A stretch of DNA of 64,000 bases from Silvibacterium bohemicum (GTDB lineage Bacteria > Acidobacteriota > Terriglobia > Terriglobales > Acidobacteriaceae): NCBI RefSeq assembly GCF_001006305.1, contig NZ_LBHJ01000002.1:124001-188000 (forward strand), read 5' to 3'. The position numbers and the translations under genes are program-made. The notes beneath the pieces are model-generated. The model did not search any database. It was not told where the DNA came from and worked only from the letters and a program-made list of their open reading frames with translations. Shown here in pieces: positions 42,173 to 51,038 of this stretch (the first letter of the stretch is position 1; the number at the start of each line of letters is the position of its first letter).

Positions 42173-42943
42173 ATGGCATGGTACGCCTACTGCATAACCG
42201 AAAAGCAAGCCTTCCCTGAGTTGTTACGTCATCGCAAACCCATTCCAATGGAATCAGTTGCGGGCATCCAGGGAAATCAAGTCTTTCTCTATCCAGCCAG
42301 TGATTTAGCAGTAATCGTGAGTGAGCACTCTCCTATCGACAATCTCAATCAGAAGGCAGCCATGGACCACGCGCGGGTCATCGCGGACTGCTTCAAGATG
42401 TCGACCGTTCTTCCCTTCCGTTTTGGCACGGTTTTTGCCGATGATGATTCTCTACGGCGCTCGATTCGATCCAACCAGCGCCAGTTTGTGACCAATATTG
42501 AACGGTTACGCGGCAAGGCCGAGATGCATCTGAAGGTCACGCTTGACGACTGCTGTCGTGAGCAGATTCGACGTTTTACTACGGAAACCATCCCTGCCGT
42601 CGGCCGGGAATACCTGACCAACCTTCGCGAAACCGCCACCTTGCAGCGCGAGCGCTCGACCAAGGCTCGTGCCGTCTCCGTCCAGATGCACCGGATGTTT
42701 GCCCCATTGGCGGAAGAAATAAGCTGCAAACGCACCGATTCGGGAAAGATGCTGCTGGATATCGCGCATCTGATCGATCACAAGGGTGTGGAGCGGTACC
42801 AGAACAAATATTCGAGCGCGAGCCAATCCATGAAGGATTGCCAGATGCAGCTCTCCGGCCCCTGGCCGCCGTATCACTTTGTGCATCGCCTGACGCGGGC
42901 GCAGCAACAGCAGCAGGCTCACAGCCACGCGGTTTCTGCTTAA
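42173..42943 (+). CDS. Orphan GvpF/GvpL-family gas-vesicle-like protein
   Basis: 256 aa. The ATG at 42173 fits the GvpF N-terminus (MAWYAYCITE) and has GGAG 9 nt upstream. Family blocks: DLAVIVSEH near 40, VIADCFKMSTVLPFRFGTVFADDDSL near 70-95, RLRGKAEMHLKVTLDD near 110, and terminal QLSGPWPPYHFV. In gas-vesicle operons GvpF/L act at vesicle assembly, but no gvpA, gvpN or gvpO lies in this window. An independent role or an old remnant is therefore likely. Base composition is lower in GC than neighbouring genes. A strong hairpin follows at 42967. Confidence 0.85.
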   Translation: MAWYAYCITEKQAFPELLRHRKPIPMESVAGIQGNQVFLYPASDLAVIVSEHSPIDNLNQKAAMDHARVIADCFKMSTVLPFRFGTVFADDDSLRRSIRSNQRQFVTNIERLRGKAEMHLKVTLDDCCREQIRRFTTETIPAVGREYLTNLRETATLQRERSTKARAVSVQMHRMFAPLAEEISCKRTDSGKMLLDIAHLIDHKGVERYQNKYSSASQSMKDCQMQLSGPWPPYHFVHRLTRAQQQQQAHSHAVSA

Positions 42944-42966
42944 GCGATTGACGTTCTGACGTAGAA

Positions 42967-42999
42967 AAGCCCCGGTGGACCCACGAACCACCGGGGCTT
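42967..42999. terminator. Strong 12-bp hairpin after the GvpF/L-like gene
   Basis: AAGCCCCGGTGG, loop ACCCACGAA, CCACCGGGGCTT: a perfect 12-bp stem 23 nt after the stop. On the plus strand it is followed by CC rather than T's; on the minus strand by TTTTC. It probably terminates GvpF/L transcription, with any U-tract better placed for the minus direction. Confidence 0.7.
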
Positions 43000-43205
43000 C
43001 CTTCAGGAGGGCCGATTCGGGAGATCTCTGGAAGAGTTGCCCGAGCGAACCTCTCACACAACAGACGCGGTTCAGGGTAGAAAAAGACGCAGAGAAGCTC
43101 GAAATCCCTTCTACAAAAATTCGAGATTTCTTCGAGAGGTCTGCTGGGCGATGCGTTTGACAGCGGGCGAAGGTGAAAGCGCTCTCAGGCGAGGAATCCC
43201 AACTC

Positions 43206-43526
43206 ATGCCGGCATCGCGCGACATTCTCCTCCAGACTCCTGACATTGAAGCCGCCGCCAGCTTTTACGAGAGCCAGCTGGGCCTCACGGTCTTCATGTG
43301 CCAGCCCAACATGATCGGCCTTGAAGCCGGAGCCTTCCGGCTGTACCTCGATCGCGCGCCCGCCCTGGGGCCGGTCTTCGAGTTTTTCGTTCCGGATCTA
43401 CAAGCGGCCAAGGATTCGCTGCTAGCGGCAGGCGCAACCATCGAAGCCGAAGATCCCGCAATTCCACGCTGCTACATTCGAGACCCGTTCGGCCTCATTT
43501 ACAACATCGCCGAGAAACGTGGCTGA
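43206..43526 (+). CDS. Glyoxalase/VOC superfamily protein
   Basis: 106 aa, single VOC domain. RDILLQTPDIEAAASFYESQLGL is the typical first beta-alpha unit, and IPRCYIRDPFGLIYNIAE the last beta strand with an (R)DPFG(N)xxE-like end. A metal-binding Glu/His set is not complete on inspection (first His position is Leu/Gln). The role could be metal-dependent glyoxalase/dioxygenase-like or binding only. ATG 43206 is preferred over the GTG at 43173; GAGGAA lies about 11 nt upstream. It stands alone. Confidence 0.75.
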   Translation: MPASRDILLQTPDIEAAASFYESQLGLTVFMCQPNMIGLEAGAFRLYLDRAPALGPVFEFFVPDLQAAKDSLLAAGATIEAEDPAIPRCYIRDPFGLIYNIAEKRG

Positions 43527-43609
43527 GGATCGGGGCCTCTTGGGATCGAACATCACGGGATCGGGCCTCACGGTGATGAGGCAGCCGGCCAGCGGAATCT
43601 TGCCGGAAG

Positions 43610-44275
43610 CTAAGTAAGGTTCTTGGCTGCGGGCAGGTCTTTTTTACCGCGAGAGAGGACAAAATCGTTGTCGTGCTTCCGCCGGCCGCTGGAAGCCTTC
43701 TCAATCTTGCGCCAGAAGGCGACGAAGTAATCGACCGCTGAGATGGTCGAAACCAGCGCCATGAAGTAGATCCCAACCACAGCGATCAGGTCGACCGGCA
43801 TGATGAACCAGCCGAAGCGCCATTCGTACCAGCCGTGCGCCAGGATGGCAGCGACGACCGAGACGATCTGGATCACCGTCTTCAGCTTGCCTAAATCGCT
43901 GGCAGCGATGGTGAAGCCCTCGGTGGATGCAATCGATCGCAGGCCGCTCACCAGGAACTCCCTGCCGATCACCAGGACCGCAATCCAGGGCTTTACGACG
44001 TGCGGGTTGTACTGCACCAGGGCGATGTAGGCGGAGGTGATGAGCAGCTTGTCCGCCAGCGGATCGAGCAGCATGCCCATGGTCGTAATCTGGCCCCGCC
44101 GCCGGGCGAGATAGCCGTCAACGCCGTCGGAGATCGACACCAGGATGAAGAACAGGGAAGTGAGGATTTCCTGCTCGCCGTGCCACCCGCCGTGCGGAAA
44201 GTGAGGCGACAGCATCCAGATCAGCAGCGGCACCGAAAAGATCCGGCTCATCGTGATGGAGTTGGGGAGATTCAC
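43610..44275 (-). CDS. pgsA: CDP-diacylglycerol-glycerol-3-phosphate 3-phosphatidyltransferase
   Basis: Makes phosphatidylglycerol phosphate in the inner membrane. 221 aa from GTG 44275 (NLPNSITMSRIFSVP), the usual PgsA N-terminus, with AGGA 4-5 nt upstream; a GTG at 44338 only adds a non-homologous leader. The CDP-alcohol phosphotransferase motif SISDGVDGYLARRRGQITTMG followed by LLDPLADK (DGxxARx8GxxxDxxxD) is intact near residue 50-75. About four hydrophobic helices. The last about 25 residues are basic and polar. It is convergent with the VOC gene. Confidence 0.93.
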   Translation of the reverse strand: MNLPNSITMSRIFSVPLLIWMLSPHFPHGGWHGEQEILTSLFFILVSISDGVDGYLARRRGQITTMGMLLDPLADKLLITSAYIALVQYNPHVVKPWIAVLVIGREFLVSGLRSIASTEGFTIAASDLGKLKTVIQIVSVVAAILAHGWYEWRFGWFIMPVDLIAVVGIYFMALVSTISAVDYFVAFWRKIEKASSGRRKHDNDFVLSRGKKDLPAAKNLT

Positions 44276-44599
44276 GGGATCCTGACTCGAGAGCCCCGGA
44301 AGCGGCGGACAGAACCGGGCCTTACGGCCATTATGCACCAGCCGCTGTCATCTCGGCTTCATCAACGAGATAAACCTCAACCGGATGCGAGACCAATTTC
44401 TCTCCCGCGCGGGGCAACGCCGGCCTGGTGGCACGAGCATAAGCAGCTAACGTGTGATTCCGATTTGCTGCTCTGGTGACGGCAAGGTCTGCAATTTCAC
44501 ATAAAAACTTCGATAGGAGGGAATTAATTCTCCTCGCCGGGCATTGTGCTGATGTGAGTCGCCCTCCCCCAGCGTGGCTTTAATGAGAAAAGGAACCGA
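44276..44599. other. Divergent intergenic region, pgsA to the glycosyltransferase
   Basis: 324 bases with promoters for both flanking genes. The glycosyltransferase Shine-Dalgarno AAAAGGAA lies just before ATG 44600. CAACCGGATGCGAGACCAA and nearby sequence show no ORF of note, no RNA structure and no repeat that I could recognise. Confidence 0.4.
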
Positions 44600-45937
44600 A
44601 TGAAGATACTGTTTGCATGCTTTCCGGCTACCGGGCACGTTAACCCACTGCTGGTTGCCGCGCACCTCCTGCGGAAGAAGGGGCATGAAATCGGTTTTTA
44701 CGCAGGCGTGCTCTTTCGGGAGAAGATCGAGGCTGCCGGATTTAGGTTTTTTCCGCTCCCCGCCGACGTCGATTTTGACCTGCGGGATGTCGATGCCGCC
44801 TTTCCGGAAAGGAAAAACTATCCGCCCGGACCGGAAAAGATGCGTCACGACTTCACCATGGCTTTCGTTCGCCCGATGGCGTCCCAATACCGTGGATTGA
44901 TGAGCATCCTGGAAGAGTTTCCCTCCGATGTCGTTATCCATGACACGGCCTTTTCCGGAGTGCTCCCTCTGCTGCTCGGGCCGCGCTCTTCACGTCCAGC
45001 GAGCGTCTACCTCGGGGTGCTTGGCCTTCCGCTGCAACGCGAAGATGGAGCGCCGTTCGGTCCGGGGCTACTGCCGGCTACCAGTGAAGAGCAGCGAAAG
45101 CAGTACCGCGAAATAGCGCAACAGTTCGACGAGGCGGTGACCCATGCCGTCGAAGAGATGGCCAATGAGGTCCTTCAAAACCTCGGAACCCGCGAACTGC
45201 CAGCACCGCTTCTCGAATCAGTGGCTCTGGTTGCGGATCTGATCCTTCAGCCCTGCGTGCCGAGCTTCGAGTATCCGCTGCGTGAAGTACACGAGAACCT
45301 GCACTTTATTGGAGCGCTTCTGCCGGAGGGTGCGGGCGCCTTGCCTCCGCAGCTGGCAGAGGCGAAAAAGGCCGGCCGGAAGGTGGTTCTGGTCAGCCAG
45401 GGCACGATCGCCAACGGCGATCTGGGGCAGCTTGTATCTCCGACAATCCAGGCGCTCGGCGACCGCGACGACGTATTGATCCTGGTGACGACCGGCGGCA
45501 AACCTGTCGAGAACATTCCCGGGCCTCTGAGCAAGAACACGGTGGCCGAACCGTTCCTCAACTTCCGCGAGATCCTTCCCCATGTGGATGCGGTGGTGAC
45601 CTTTGGCGGCTACGGCACGGTGACGCAGTCGCTGAGCTTCGGAGTACCGATCATTGCTGCGGGTCTGCTCGAAGACAAGCCTGAGAATGGCGCGCGCATT
45701 GCGTGGACCGGGAGCGGCATTTATCTTCACACCGATAACCCGACGGCGGAAGAAGTGCGAGAAGCGGTCGAGAAGGTTTTCGCGGAGCCGTCGTATCGCT
45801 CGAACGCAAAGAAGCTTGCCGAGGAGTTTGCCGCACTCGATCCTTCCCGAGAGTTGCCGCGACTGATCGAAGCTCTGGTCTCCGACCGGCAAGCACACGC
45901 AGCTTCACCGGCGCCGGTACTCGAGGCGGCACGGTAA
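44600..45937 (+). CDS. GT1-type glycosyltransferase, MGT family
   Basis: 445 aa. N-terminal MKILFACFPATGHVNPLLVAAHLLRKKGHEIGFY is the acceptor-side Rossmann fold typical of macrolide and antibiotic glycosyltransferases. The C-terminal nucleotide-sugar-binding region contains VLVSQGTIANGD and HVDAVVTFGGYGTVTQSLSFGVPIIAAGLLEDKPENGARIAW, a PSPG-like block in which the usual HGG is replaced by FGG. UDP- or TDP-sugar transfer to a small hydrophobic acceptor is inferred. ATG 44600 has AAGGAA upstream. A MITE-like palindrome follows its stop directly. Confidence 0.88.
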   Translation: MKILFACFPATGHVNPLLVAAHLLRKKGHEIGFYAGVLFREKIEAAGFRFFPLPADVDFDLRDVDAAFPERKNYPPGPEKMRHDFTMAFVRPMASQYRGLMSILEEFPSDVVIHDTAFSGVLPLLLGPRSSRPASVYLGVLGLPLQREDGAPFGPGLLPATSEEQRKQYREIAQQFDEAVTHAVEEMANEVLQNLGTRELPAPLLESVALVADLILQPCVPSFEYPLREVHENLHFIGALLPEGAGALPPQLAEAKKAGRKVVLVSQGTIANGDLGQLVSPTIQALGDRDDVLILVTTGGKPVENIPGPLSKNTVAEPFLNFREILPHVDAVVTFGGYGTVTQSLSFGVPIIAAGLLEDKPENGARIAWTGSGIYLHTDNPTAEEVREAVEKVFAEPSYRSNAKKLAEEFAALDPSRELPRLIEALVSDRQAHAASPAPVLEAAR

Positions 45938-45940
45938 AAA

Positions 45941-46058
45941 CTAGAGCATTTTTCTATAGGTGTAGACCGAGGACAGGCACTTTACGCAGCTTTTTCGTTA
46001 AGAAAAGGTGCACTTAGCGAATCTCCAAAAGGAAACATTAATAGAAAAAATGCTCTAG
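45941..46058. mobile_element. MITE-like inverted repeat (CTAGAGCATTTTTCTATA arms)
   Basis: Terminal arms CTAGAGCATTTTTCTATA (45941-45958) and, reversed, ATAGAAAAAATGCTCTAG (46041-46058) pair over 17-18 bp with one bulged base. They enclose about 82 bp with an inner GCACTTT...AAGGTGCAC stem. Both ends lie in CTAG, whose central TA would suit Tc1/IS630-type insertion. The element has no ORF. It begins 3 nt after the glycosyltransferase stop. Confidence 0.65.
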
Positions 46059-46093
46059 AAACCTGAATTTACCGTTCCGGGGTCAAAGTCCAG

Positions 46094-46132
46094 ATTCACG
46101 GTCCGGGAGAAGGCCTCTCCCGGACCGTGAAT
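46094..46132 (-). terminator. Perfect 17-bp hairpin downstream of gdhA
   Basis: ATTCACGGTCCGGGAGA, loop AGGCC, TCTCCCGGACCGTGAAT lies 5 nt after the gdhA stop (minus strand). A 17-bp perfect stem without a U-tract may act as a factor-assisted or bidirectional terminator, or as a 3' mRNA stabiliser. Confidence 0.75.
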
Positions 46133-46136
46133 TCTG

Positions 46137-47402
46137 CTACGCGTAGATGCCGCGCTGCTTGATGGTGAAGGCTACGCGATCGATGGCCAGCATATAAGCC
46201 GCGATGCGGTTGTTGACGTCGTGCGCTTCGGAGTAGCGGACCACGTCGTCGAAGCTCTCGGCCAGAATCGTAGCCAGCTGCTCGTTGACGTTGTCTTCTT
46301 TCCAGAAGTAGCCCTGGCGATCCTGCACCCACTCGAAGTAGGAAGCGGTGACGCCACCGGCGTTGGCCAGAATGTCGGGGATGATGAAGACCCGCTTGTC
46401 GGCGAGGATTTCATCGGCCACGGCAGTGGTGGGGCCGTTCGCGCCTTCGCAGACGATGCGGGCCTGTATCCGCTCGGCATTGCGGCTGGTGATGACGTTC
46501 TCCGTAGCCGCCGGAATCAGAATTTCGCACTCTTGGGTGAGCATCTCGACTGGATCTGCAGCCTCGGCGCCTTTGAATCCGAGGACCGAGCCGTTACGCT
46601 GGCGATAGTCGATCAAGGCGCAGACATCGATGCCGTTGGGATTGACCAGGCCGCCATCGTATTCGGCGATGCCGATGATCTTGTATCCCTTGTCGGCCAT
46701 CAGCTTCGCCGCGTTGGAGCCGACGTTGCCGAAACCCTGAATGATGACCCTGCAGCCTTCGCGCTGAATGTGCAGATGCTTGAGCGCCTCATCGCAGACC
46801 ACGCTGATGCCGCGGCCGGTGGCCTCACGGCGTCCGCGCGATCCTCCGATGTTGAGCGGCTTGCCGGTCACCACACTGGTCACAGTCTGGCGCATGTGCA
46901 TGGAGTAGGTATCCATGATCCATGCCATCACCTGCTCGTTGGTATTTACGTCGGGCGCGGGAACGTCTTTTTCCGGCCCAATGAACTCGATGATCTCGGC
47001 GGTGTAGCGACGGGTCATGCGCTCCAACTCGCCCTGCGACATCTTCTTGGGGTCGCAGATCACTCCGCCTTTGGCTCCGCCGAAGGGAATGTTCACGACC
47101 GCGCACTTCCAGGTCATCCAGCTGGCCAGCGCCCGCACTTCGTCGAGCGTGACCTCCGGCGTATAGCGGATGCCGCCCTTGCCCGGTCCGCGGGCCTGCG
47201 AGTGCAGCACGCGAAAGCCGGTAAACATCTCGATCCGGCCGTCATCCATCGTCACCGGAAAGTGAACGATGATTTCCCGCGAGGGATAGCGCAACACGCG
47301 CCACAAGCCCTCATCCAAATTAAGTTTTCTTGCCGCAAAGTCGAATCGAGCAGCCTGTGCTTCCCAGGGATTAATCTCCTGCTCGAGTGAAATGGTTGCC
47401 AT
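46137..47402 (-). CDS. gdhA: Glu/Leu/Phe/Val dehydrogenase family, glutamate dehydrogenase
   Basis: NAD(P)-linked oxidative deamination of glutamate, or the reverse. 421 aa, the length of hexameric bacterial/archaeal GDHs. [38 protein letters not shown] (about 80-120) contains the substrate-binding Lys residues and the catalytic region. [32 protein letters not shown] (about 215) is the dinucleotide fold. [11 protein letters not shown], and CEGANGPTT, complete the signature. ATG 47402 opens [14 protein letters not shown]. Discrimination from branched-chain dehydrogenases is by resemblance only. Confidence 0.93.
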   Translation of the reverse strand: MATISLEQEINPWEAQAARFDFAARKLNLDEGLWRVLRYPSREIIVHFPVTMDDGRIEMFTGFRVLHSQARGPGKGGIRYTPEVTLDEVRALASWMTWKCAVVNIPFGGAKGGVICDPKKMSQGELERMTRRYTAEIIEFIGPEKDVPAPDVNTNEQVMAWIMDTYSMHMRQTVTSVVTGKPLNIGGSRGRREATGRGISVVCDEALKHLHIQREGCRVIIQGFGNVGSNAAKLMADKGYKIIGIAEYDGGLVNPNGIDVCALIDYRQRNGSVLGFKGAEAADPVEMLTQECEILIPAATENVITSRNAERIQARIVCEGANGPTTAVADEILADKRVFIIPDILANAGGVTASYFEWVQDRQGYFWKEDNVNEQLATILAESFDDVVRYSEAHDVNNRIAAYMLAIDRVAFTIKQRGIYA

Positions 47403-47588
47403 AAAATTCGTTTACTCCTTCGCCCGCTCTCGGGTCGTCTTTCCGTCAAGCTCCCGGGACCCATTCTGCCTCGCGAGTATGCAGCCCGGATCGGCCGAAT
47501 GTTCCTATACCACCACAACAGCCATAGCTCATTTGTGCTGCCCCATGAGCCGGATGCCTCGGTTGCGAATCACTCGCAAGGAGCGCTC

Positions 47589-48098
47589 CTATTTGGCCTT
47601 ATGGCAAATAAGGGAGTCCCCTGGCACAAAACTCATATTGCGGCTCATTTCATAGGTCACCGTAAATTGATCCGCGTCTTTGGTCTCGAAAATAAACCTA
47701 CTCACTGTTTCGGGGGAAGAACTTGCGGCGGTGCTAGTGAATGTCAGCTTGTTGCCGTTCCAGCCTGGACTCGTATATACCGTGTAGCCTGAACGGTTGG
47801 CATCGATGGAGACTATTTGATTGTTCTTCTTGTCAAATTGCCATACGTAGTGACCGACATAACCCTTGGGCTGAATATCTACCTCATCCAGCTCTACCCA
47901 CGCACCTGATTCAAAGGTGCGCCCAGTATATTTCGATGTATGAGTTGCTCCGTTTGATGGAAACTTTCCCTCGCATGACCAAGCCCCATCAAAGCTGAAT
48001 CCTTCCGGTGTCAGTGAATGTTGATCCTGAGCCAGAGCAACAACGCAATAGAAACAAGCAAGGAAAGCTGATATCGCAATTCGTTTGTGCCGAAGCAT
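47589..48098 (-). CDS. Secreted hypothetical protein of lower GC
   Basis: 169 aa from ATG 48098, which opens a Sec signal (RIAISAFLACFYCVVALAQ). AAGGCG lies about 8 nt upstream. Upstream open frame to 48203 is not homologous to anything. The mature part (FDGAWSCEGKFPSNGATHTSKYTGRTFESGAWVELDEVDIQ) looks lipocalin/DUF1579-like: a beta barrel with GxW start and a possible disulfide CE...CHKAK. Codon use and base composition are more AT-rich than neighbours, so recent acquisition is possible. It is followed by gdhA on the same strand but 186 bp away. Confidence 0.75.
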   Translation of the reverse strand: MLRHKRIAISAFLACFYCVVALAQDQHSLTPEGFSFDGAWSCEGKFPSNGATHTSKYTGRTFESGAWVELDEVDIQPKGYVGHYVWQFDKKNNQIVSIDANRSGYTVYTSPGWNGNKLTFTSTAASSSPETVSRFIFETKDADQFTVTYEMSRNMSFVPGDSLICHKAK

Positions 48099-48500
48099 AG
48101 TAGGCGCCTTTTGATAGGTTACTCGTCGTGCATGACCATGAATGGGTCTGCCCCAGTTGCCCTTCGAGTAGGTAAGTAGCATGAAGCGATCCCAAAACAT
48201 CAACGTCTCGTGAAGCGTCTCTCATTCACCCATCCGCTCGTCGTGACAGACCGGCGGATAAGCCCTGCATTCGCCTGAAAGCTGCGGCTCGACCCTCTTC
48301 TTCCAGATAGAATCCAGCCAAACTCACCGAGTATAGGCTCCAAAATTCAGCGTCCGCAAGATCGCGGAGCATCCAAAGGGGTTATCGTCTCTGGTACGAA
48401 GGTGGCATTTGCTCCCCACGGATTTCGATGGCTCGCGGCGGCTTCTGATTTTCGTGAGGCGAAAATTAAGTCCGCCGTGCGGTTTACCATGAGCTAAGTC
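48099..48500. other. Intergenic region upstream of trpE
   Basis: 402 bases between the divergent secreted-protein gene and trpE. No short leader peptide with clustered Trp codons and no attenuator-type alternative hairpin could be made out. The left part is AT-rich. Promoters of both genes must be here. GAGCTAAGTC before the trpE ATG is a weak Shine-Dalgarno sequence. Confidence 0.4.
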
Positions 48501-49994
48501 ATGCAATCGAATGCCACAGCTCTTCCCGCGCGCGCACAATTCCTGAAACTGGCCCGTACCCACTCTCTGGTTCCGCTCTATCGGACGCTCACCGCCGATC
48601 TGGAGACGCCGGTCACCGCCTTCCTGCGGCTGGCCGCCGATGAGCCAGAGTGCTTCATCCTCGAATCGGTCGAGGGCGGCGAAAACGTGGGCCGCTATAC
48701 CTTCATCGGCATCCGCCCCTATCGCAAGATGGTGTCCCGCGGATCGTCGATTGAAATCACCGAGGGCGGCAAGACGCGGAAGGTCGAGGGCGATATCTTT
48801 GCGCTGTGGAAAGAAGAGATCGAAGGTCACACGCCGGCCAGGCTCTCCGGGTTACCGCCGTTCACGGCCGGGGCGGTCGGCTTCTTCGCCTATGACGTGG
48901 TGCGCCAGATCGAGGAGCTGCCCGAAGAGACCAAGGACGACCTCGGCATGCCCGATGCATCGCTCATGTTCTTCAACGAAGTATTGGCCTTCGATCACGT
49001 CAAGAAAGAGATCCTCCTCATCGTGACCGCGGATGTCCGCAAGCTGAAGCCGCTGGCTGCCTACACAGACGCCCTCACGCGATTGAATCGCCTCGCCAAG
49101 CGGCTGGAGCGACCTTTGCCGGTAATCCGAAAGAAGAAGGTCACAGGCAAGCTCAAGATCGAGTTCAAGACAAAGAAGAAGGACTTCCTCAAATCCGTCG
49201 AGCAGGCCAAGGAGTACATTGCCGCCGGAGATGTCTTCCAGGTAGTGCTCTCGCAGCGCTTCGATGTGAAGCCTGAAGTCGATCCCTTCTCCGTCTATCG
49301 CGCACTGCGCATCGTCAATCCCTCGCCCTACCTCTACTTTCTCCGCTTTGGACTTCAGCAGCCGGCCGACACTCACATCGTCGGCTCATCTCCGGAGCTG
49401 TTGGTTCGCGTGCAAGGCGATCATGTCGAATATCGTCCCATCGCCGGAACGCGCCCGCGCGGAGCAAGCGAAGAAGAGGATCTGCGCATCGGAGAAGAGC
49501 TGCTGCACGACGAAAAGGAGCGCGCAGAACACGTTATGCTCGTCGATCTGGGACGCAATGATGTGGGACGCGTGAGCGAATACGGAACGGTGAAGGTGAA
49601 GAACCTGATGGCCGTCGAACGCTACTCGCACGTCATGCACCTGGTCAGCTCCATCGACGGCACGCTGCGCAAAGATCTGACCGCGGTCGATGCCTTCCGC
49701 GCCTGCTTTCCCGCCGGAACGTTGAGCGGCGCGCCCAAAATTCGCGCCATGGAGATCATCGAAGAGCTGGAGTCGACGCGGCGCGGCATCTACGGCGGCA
49801 GCGTCTTCTACGCCGACTTCTCTGGGAATCTCACATCTTGCATCGCCATCCGCACGCTGCTAATGCGCGGCAAGCAGGGGCACATCCAGGCCGGAGCCGG
49901 CATCGTCGCCGACTCGGTTCCGGAAAAGGAATACGAGGAATGCATCAACAAAGCCCGCGCGGTAGTAAGGGCCATCGAACGCGCCCGGGACTAG
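48501..49994 (+). CDS. trpE: Anthranilate synthase component I
   Basis: Converts chorismate to anthranilate using ammonia from component II. 497 aa. N-terminal TrpE/PabB domain (VPLYRTLTADLETPVTAFLRLA with the feedback-site LESxxGGxxxGRYTFIG-like segment LESVEGGENVGRYTF). The chorismate-binding domain has AAGDVFQVVLSQRF, PYLYFLRFG, VEYRPIAGTRPRGA and SGAPKIRAMEIIEELE. Feedback-binding residues appear conserved, so Trp inhibition is likely. trpG lies 1 kb away across repeats and one divergent gene. PabB is the alternative, but the LES motif favours TrpE. Confidence 0.95.
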   Translation: MQSNATALPARAQFLKLARTHSLVPLYRTLTADLETPVTAFLRLAADEPECFILESVEGGENVGRYTFIGIRPYRKMVSRGSSIEITEGGKTRKVEGDIFALWKEEIEGHTPARLSGLPPFTAGAVGFFAYDVVRQIEELPEETKDDLGMPDASLMFFNEVLAFDHVKKEILLIVTADVRKLKPLAAYTDALTRLNRLAKRLERPLPVIRKKKVTGKLKIEFKTKKKDFLKSVEQAKEYIAAGDVFQVVLSQRFDVKPEVDPFSVYRALRIVNPSPYLYFLRFGLQQPADTHIVGSSPELLVRVQGDHVEYRPIAGTRPRGASEEEDLRIGEELLHDEKERAEHVMLVDLGRNDVGRVSEYGTVKVKNLMAVERYSHVMHLVSSIDGTLRKDLTAVDAFRACFPAGTLSGAPKIRAMEIIEELESTRRGIYGGSVFYADFSGNLTSCIAIRTLLMRGKQGHIQAGAGIVADSVPEKEYEECINKARAVVRAIERARD

Positions 49995-49997
49995 CCA

Positions 49998-50014
49998 GGA
50001 CTGGCCGTCCAGGC
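49998..50014. repeat. REP-like palindromic unit after trpE
   Basis: GGACTGGCCGTCCAGGC, 3 nt after the trpE stop and identical to the 11701 copy. Third location after a coding region, consistent with a REP family. Confidence 0.7.
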
Positions 50015-50089
50015 ATACGCGCTTCGCGCCAGACCAACCGGCTGCAGCATAGGCCGTCGTGAATCATTCACAACGTCCTATCAACGAAC

Positions 50090-50152
50090 GTCATTCTGAG
50101 CGTAGCGAAGAATCTCAGCGACGTGTAATGAATGACATTGCTGAGATTCTTC
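50090..50152. repeat. GTCATTCTGAGCGTAGCGAA dispersed element
   Basis: Element begins GTCATTCTGAGCGTAGCGAA at 50090. GAAGAATCTCAGC (50107-50119) is repeated in inverse as GCTGAGATTCTTC (50140-50152), with a 20-nt spacer. Related sequences in this window are at 16533 and 62138. Confidence 0.7.
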
Positions 50153-50214
50153 CTCCCGCCGGTCGTCAGTTATGCCGGATGTTGCTTGCAATGACGCAGT
50201 GGCGCTTAGAATTT

Positions 50215-50297
<83 letters not shown>

Positions 50298-50302
50298 ACA
50301 AA

Positions 50303-50947
50303 CTAGCGAGCGCCGATCTGCCATGCGCCGCCTGGCGAAAAGCTGCACCTGCGATCCTTCGCGGGCGCCCAGGCCGAGCCATCTTCGAAGATCACCTGGC
50401 GCAAAGCAATGTCCTCGACGATGACGGGATGAATATTCTCCGGGAGCGAAAGCCGGCGCAGCTCGGTGAACGTGCTGTCGACGCTTCTGCTGCCATAAGC
50501 GGTTAGGTTGAGAAACACACTGCTGCCGCCGAGATCGTATTTGCTTTGCTTCGCAATCAGATGGGCGGTGAATTCCATCGACCCGATTGCTTTGCCGCTG
50601 GCGTTGCGGAATTGAAGATCGATGCCGCCGCTCCCGCCCTCATCCCCTCCTTCGCGCAGAAACATGAGGTAAGGGGCAAGCCCGGCACTGGTGAGCACCA
50701 CCGGACAGCCTTCCTGGGTGGTCAGCGGGCGGCGTTGAATCTCCTGCACCGCCTGCGCTTCAGGAGAACGCTTCTTCAACTCGGTGGTGCTGGATTGCGG
50801 AATCCGATTCGGCGAGTCCAACATGGGTTCGCTCAACGACGGGTTCTGAGGTGCGGGAAACATCGCCGGTGCCGGACGATTGGCTGCGGTTTGCGCCAAT
50901 CCAATAGAAGCGGCTGCGAACAAAATCGGAAGAGGAGAGAGTTTCAT
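50303..50947 (-). CDS. Secreted hypothetical protein
   Basis: 214 aa from ATG 50947, chosen because GGAGG lies 8 nt upstream and a Sec signal (MKLSPLPILFAAASIGLAQ) follows; the frame to 51037 adds nothing. Mature part has a Pro-rich linker and an exported beta-rich domain (CPVVLTSAGLAPYLMFLREGGDEGGSGGIDLQFRNASGKAIGSMEF ... LRQVIFEDGSAW), resembling unnamed acidobacterial proteins. Three Cys. It is divergent from trpG, with 91 bp between, and its 3' end abuts the heptamer array. Function unknown. Confidence 0.75.
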   Translation of the reverse strand: MKLSPLPILFAAASIGLAQTAANRPAPAMFPAPQNPSLSEPMLDSPNRIPQSSTTELKKRSPEAQAVQEIQRRPLTTQEGCPVVLTSAGLAPYLMFLREGGDEGGSGGIDLQFRNASGKAIGSMEFTAHLIAKQSKYDLGGSSVFLNLTAYGSRSVDSTFTELRRLSLPENIHPVIVEDIALRQVIFEDGSAWAPAKDRRCSFSPGGAWQIGAR

Positions 50948-51038
50948 GGAATGAACCTCCGGATGCGCATCAGCATACATCGCCCCGGCCGAAAAAGCAG
51001 CCGTTTCCCTCGCCGCGATACACTGAAGAAGGCTCATT

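Noticed and set aside
48204-48500. trp leader peptide / attenuator
   Set aside because: No short ORF with consecutive Trp codons and no terminator/antiterminator pair could be identified.
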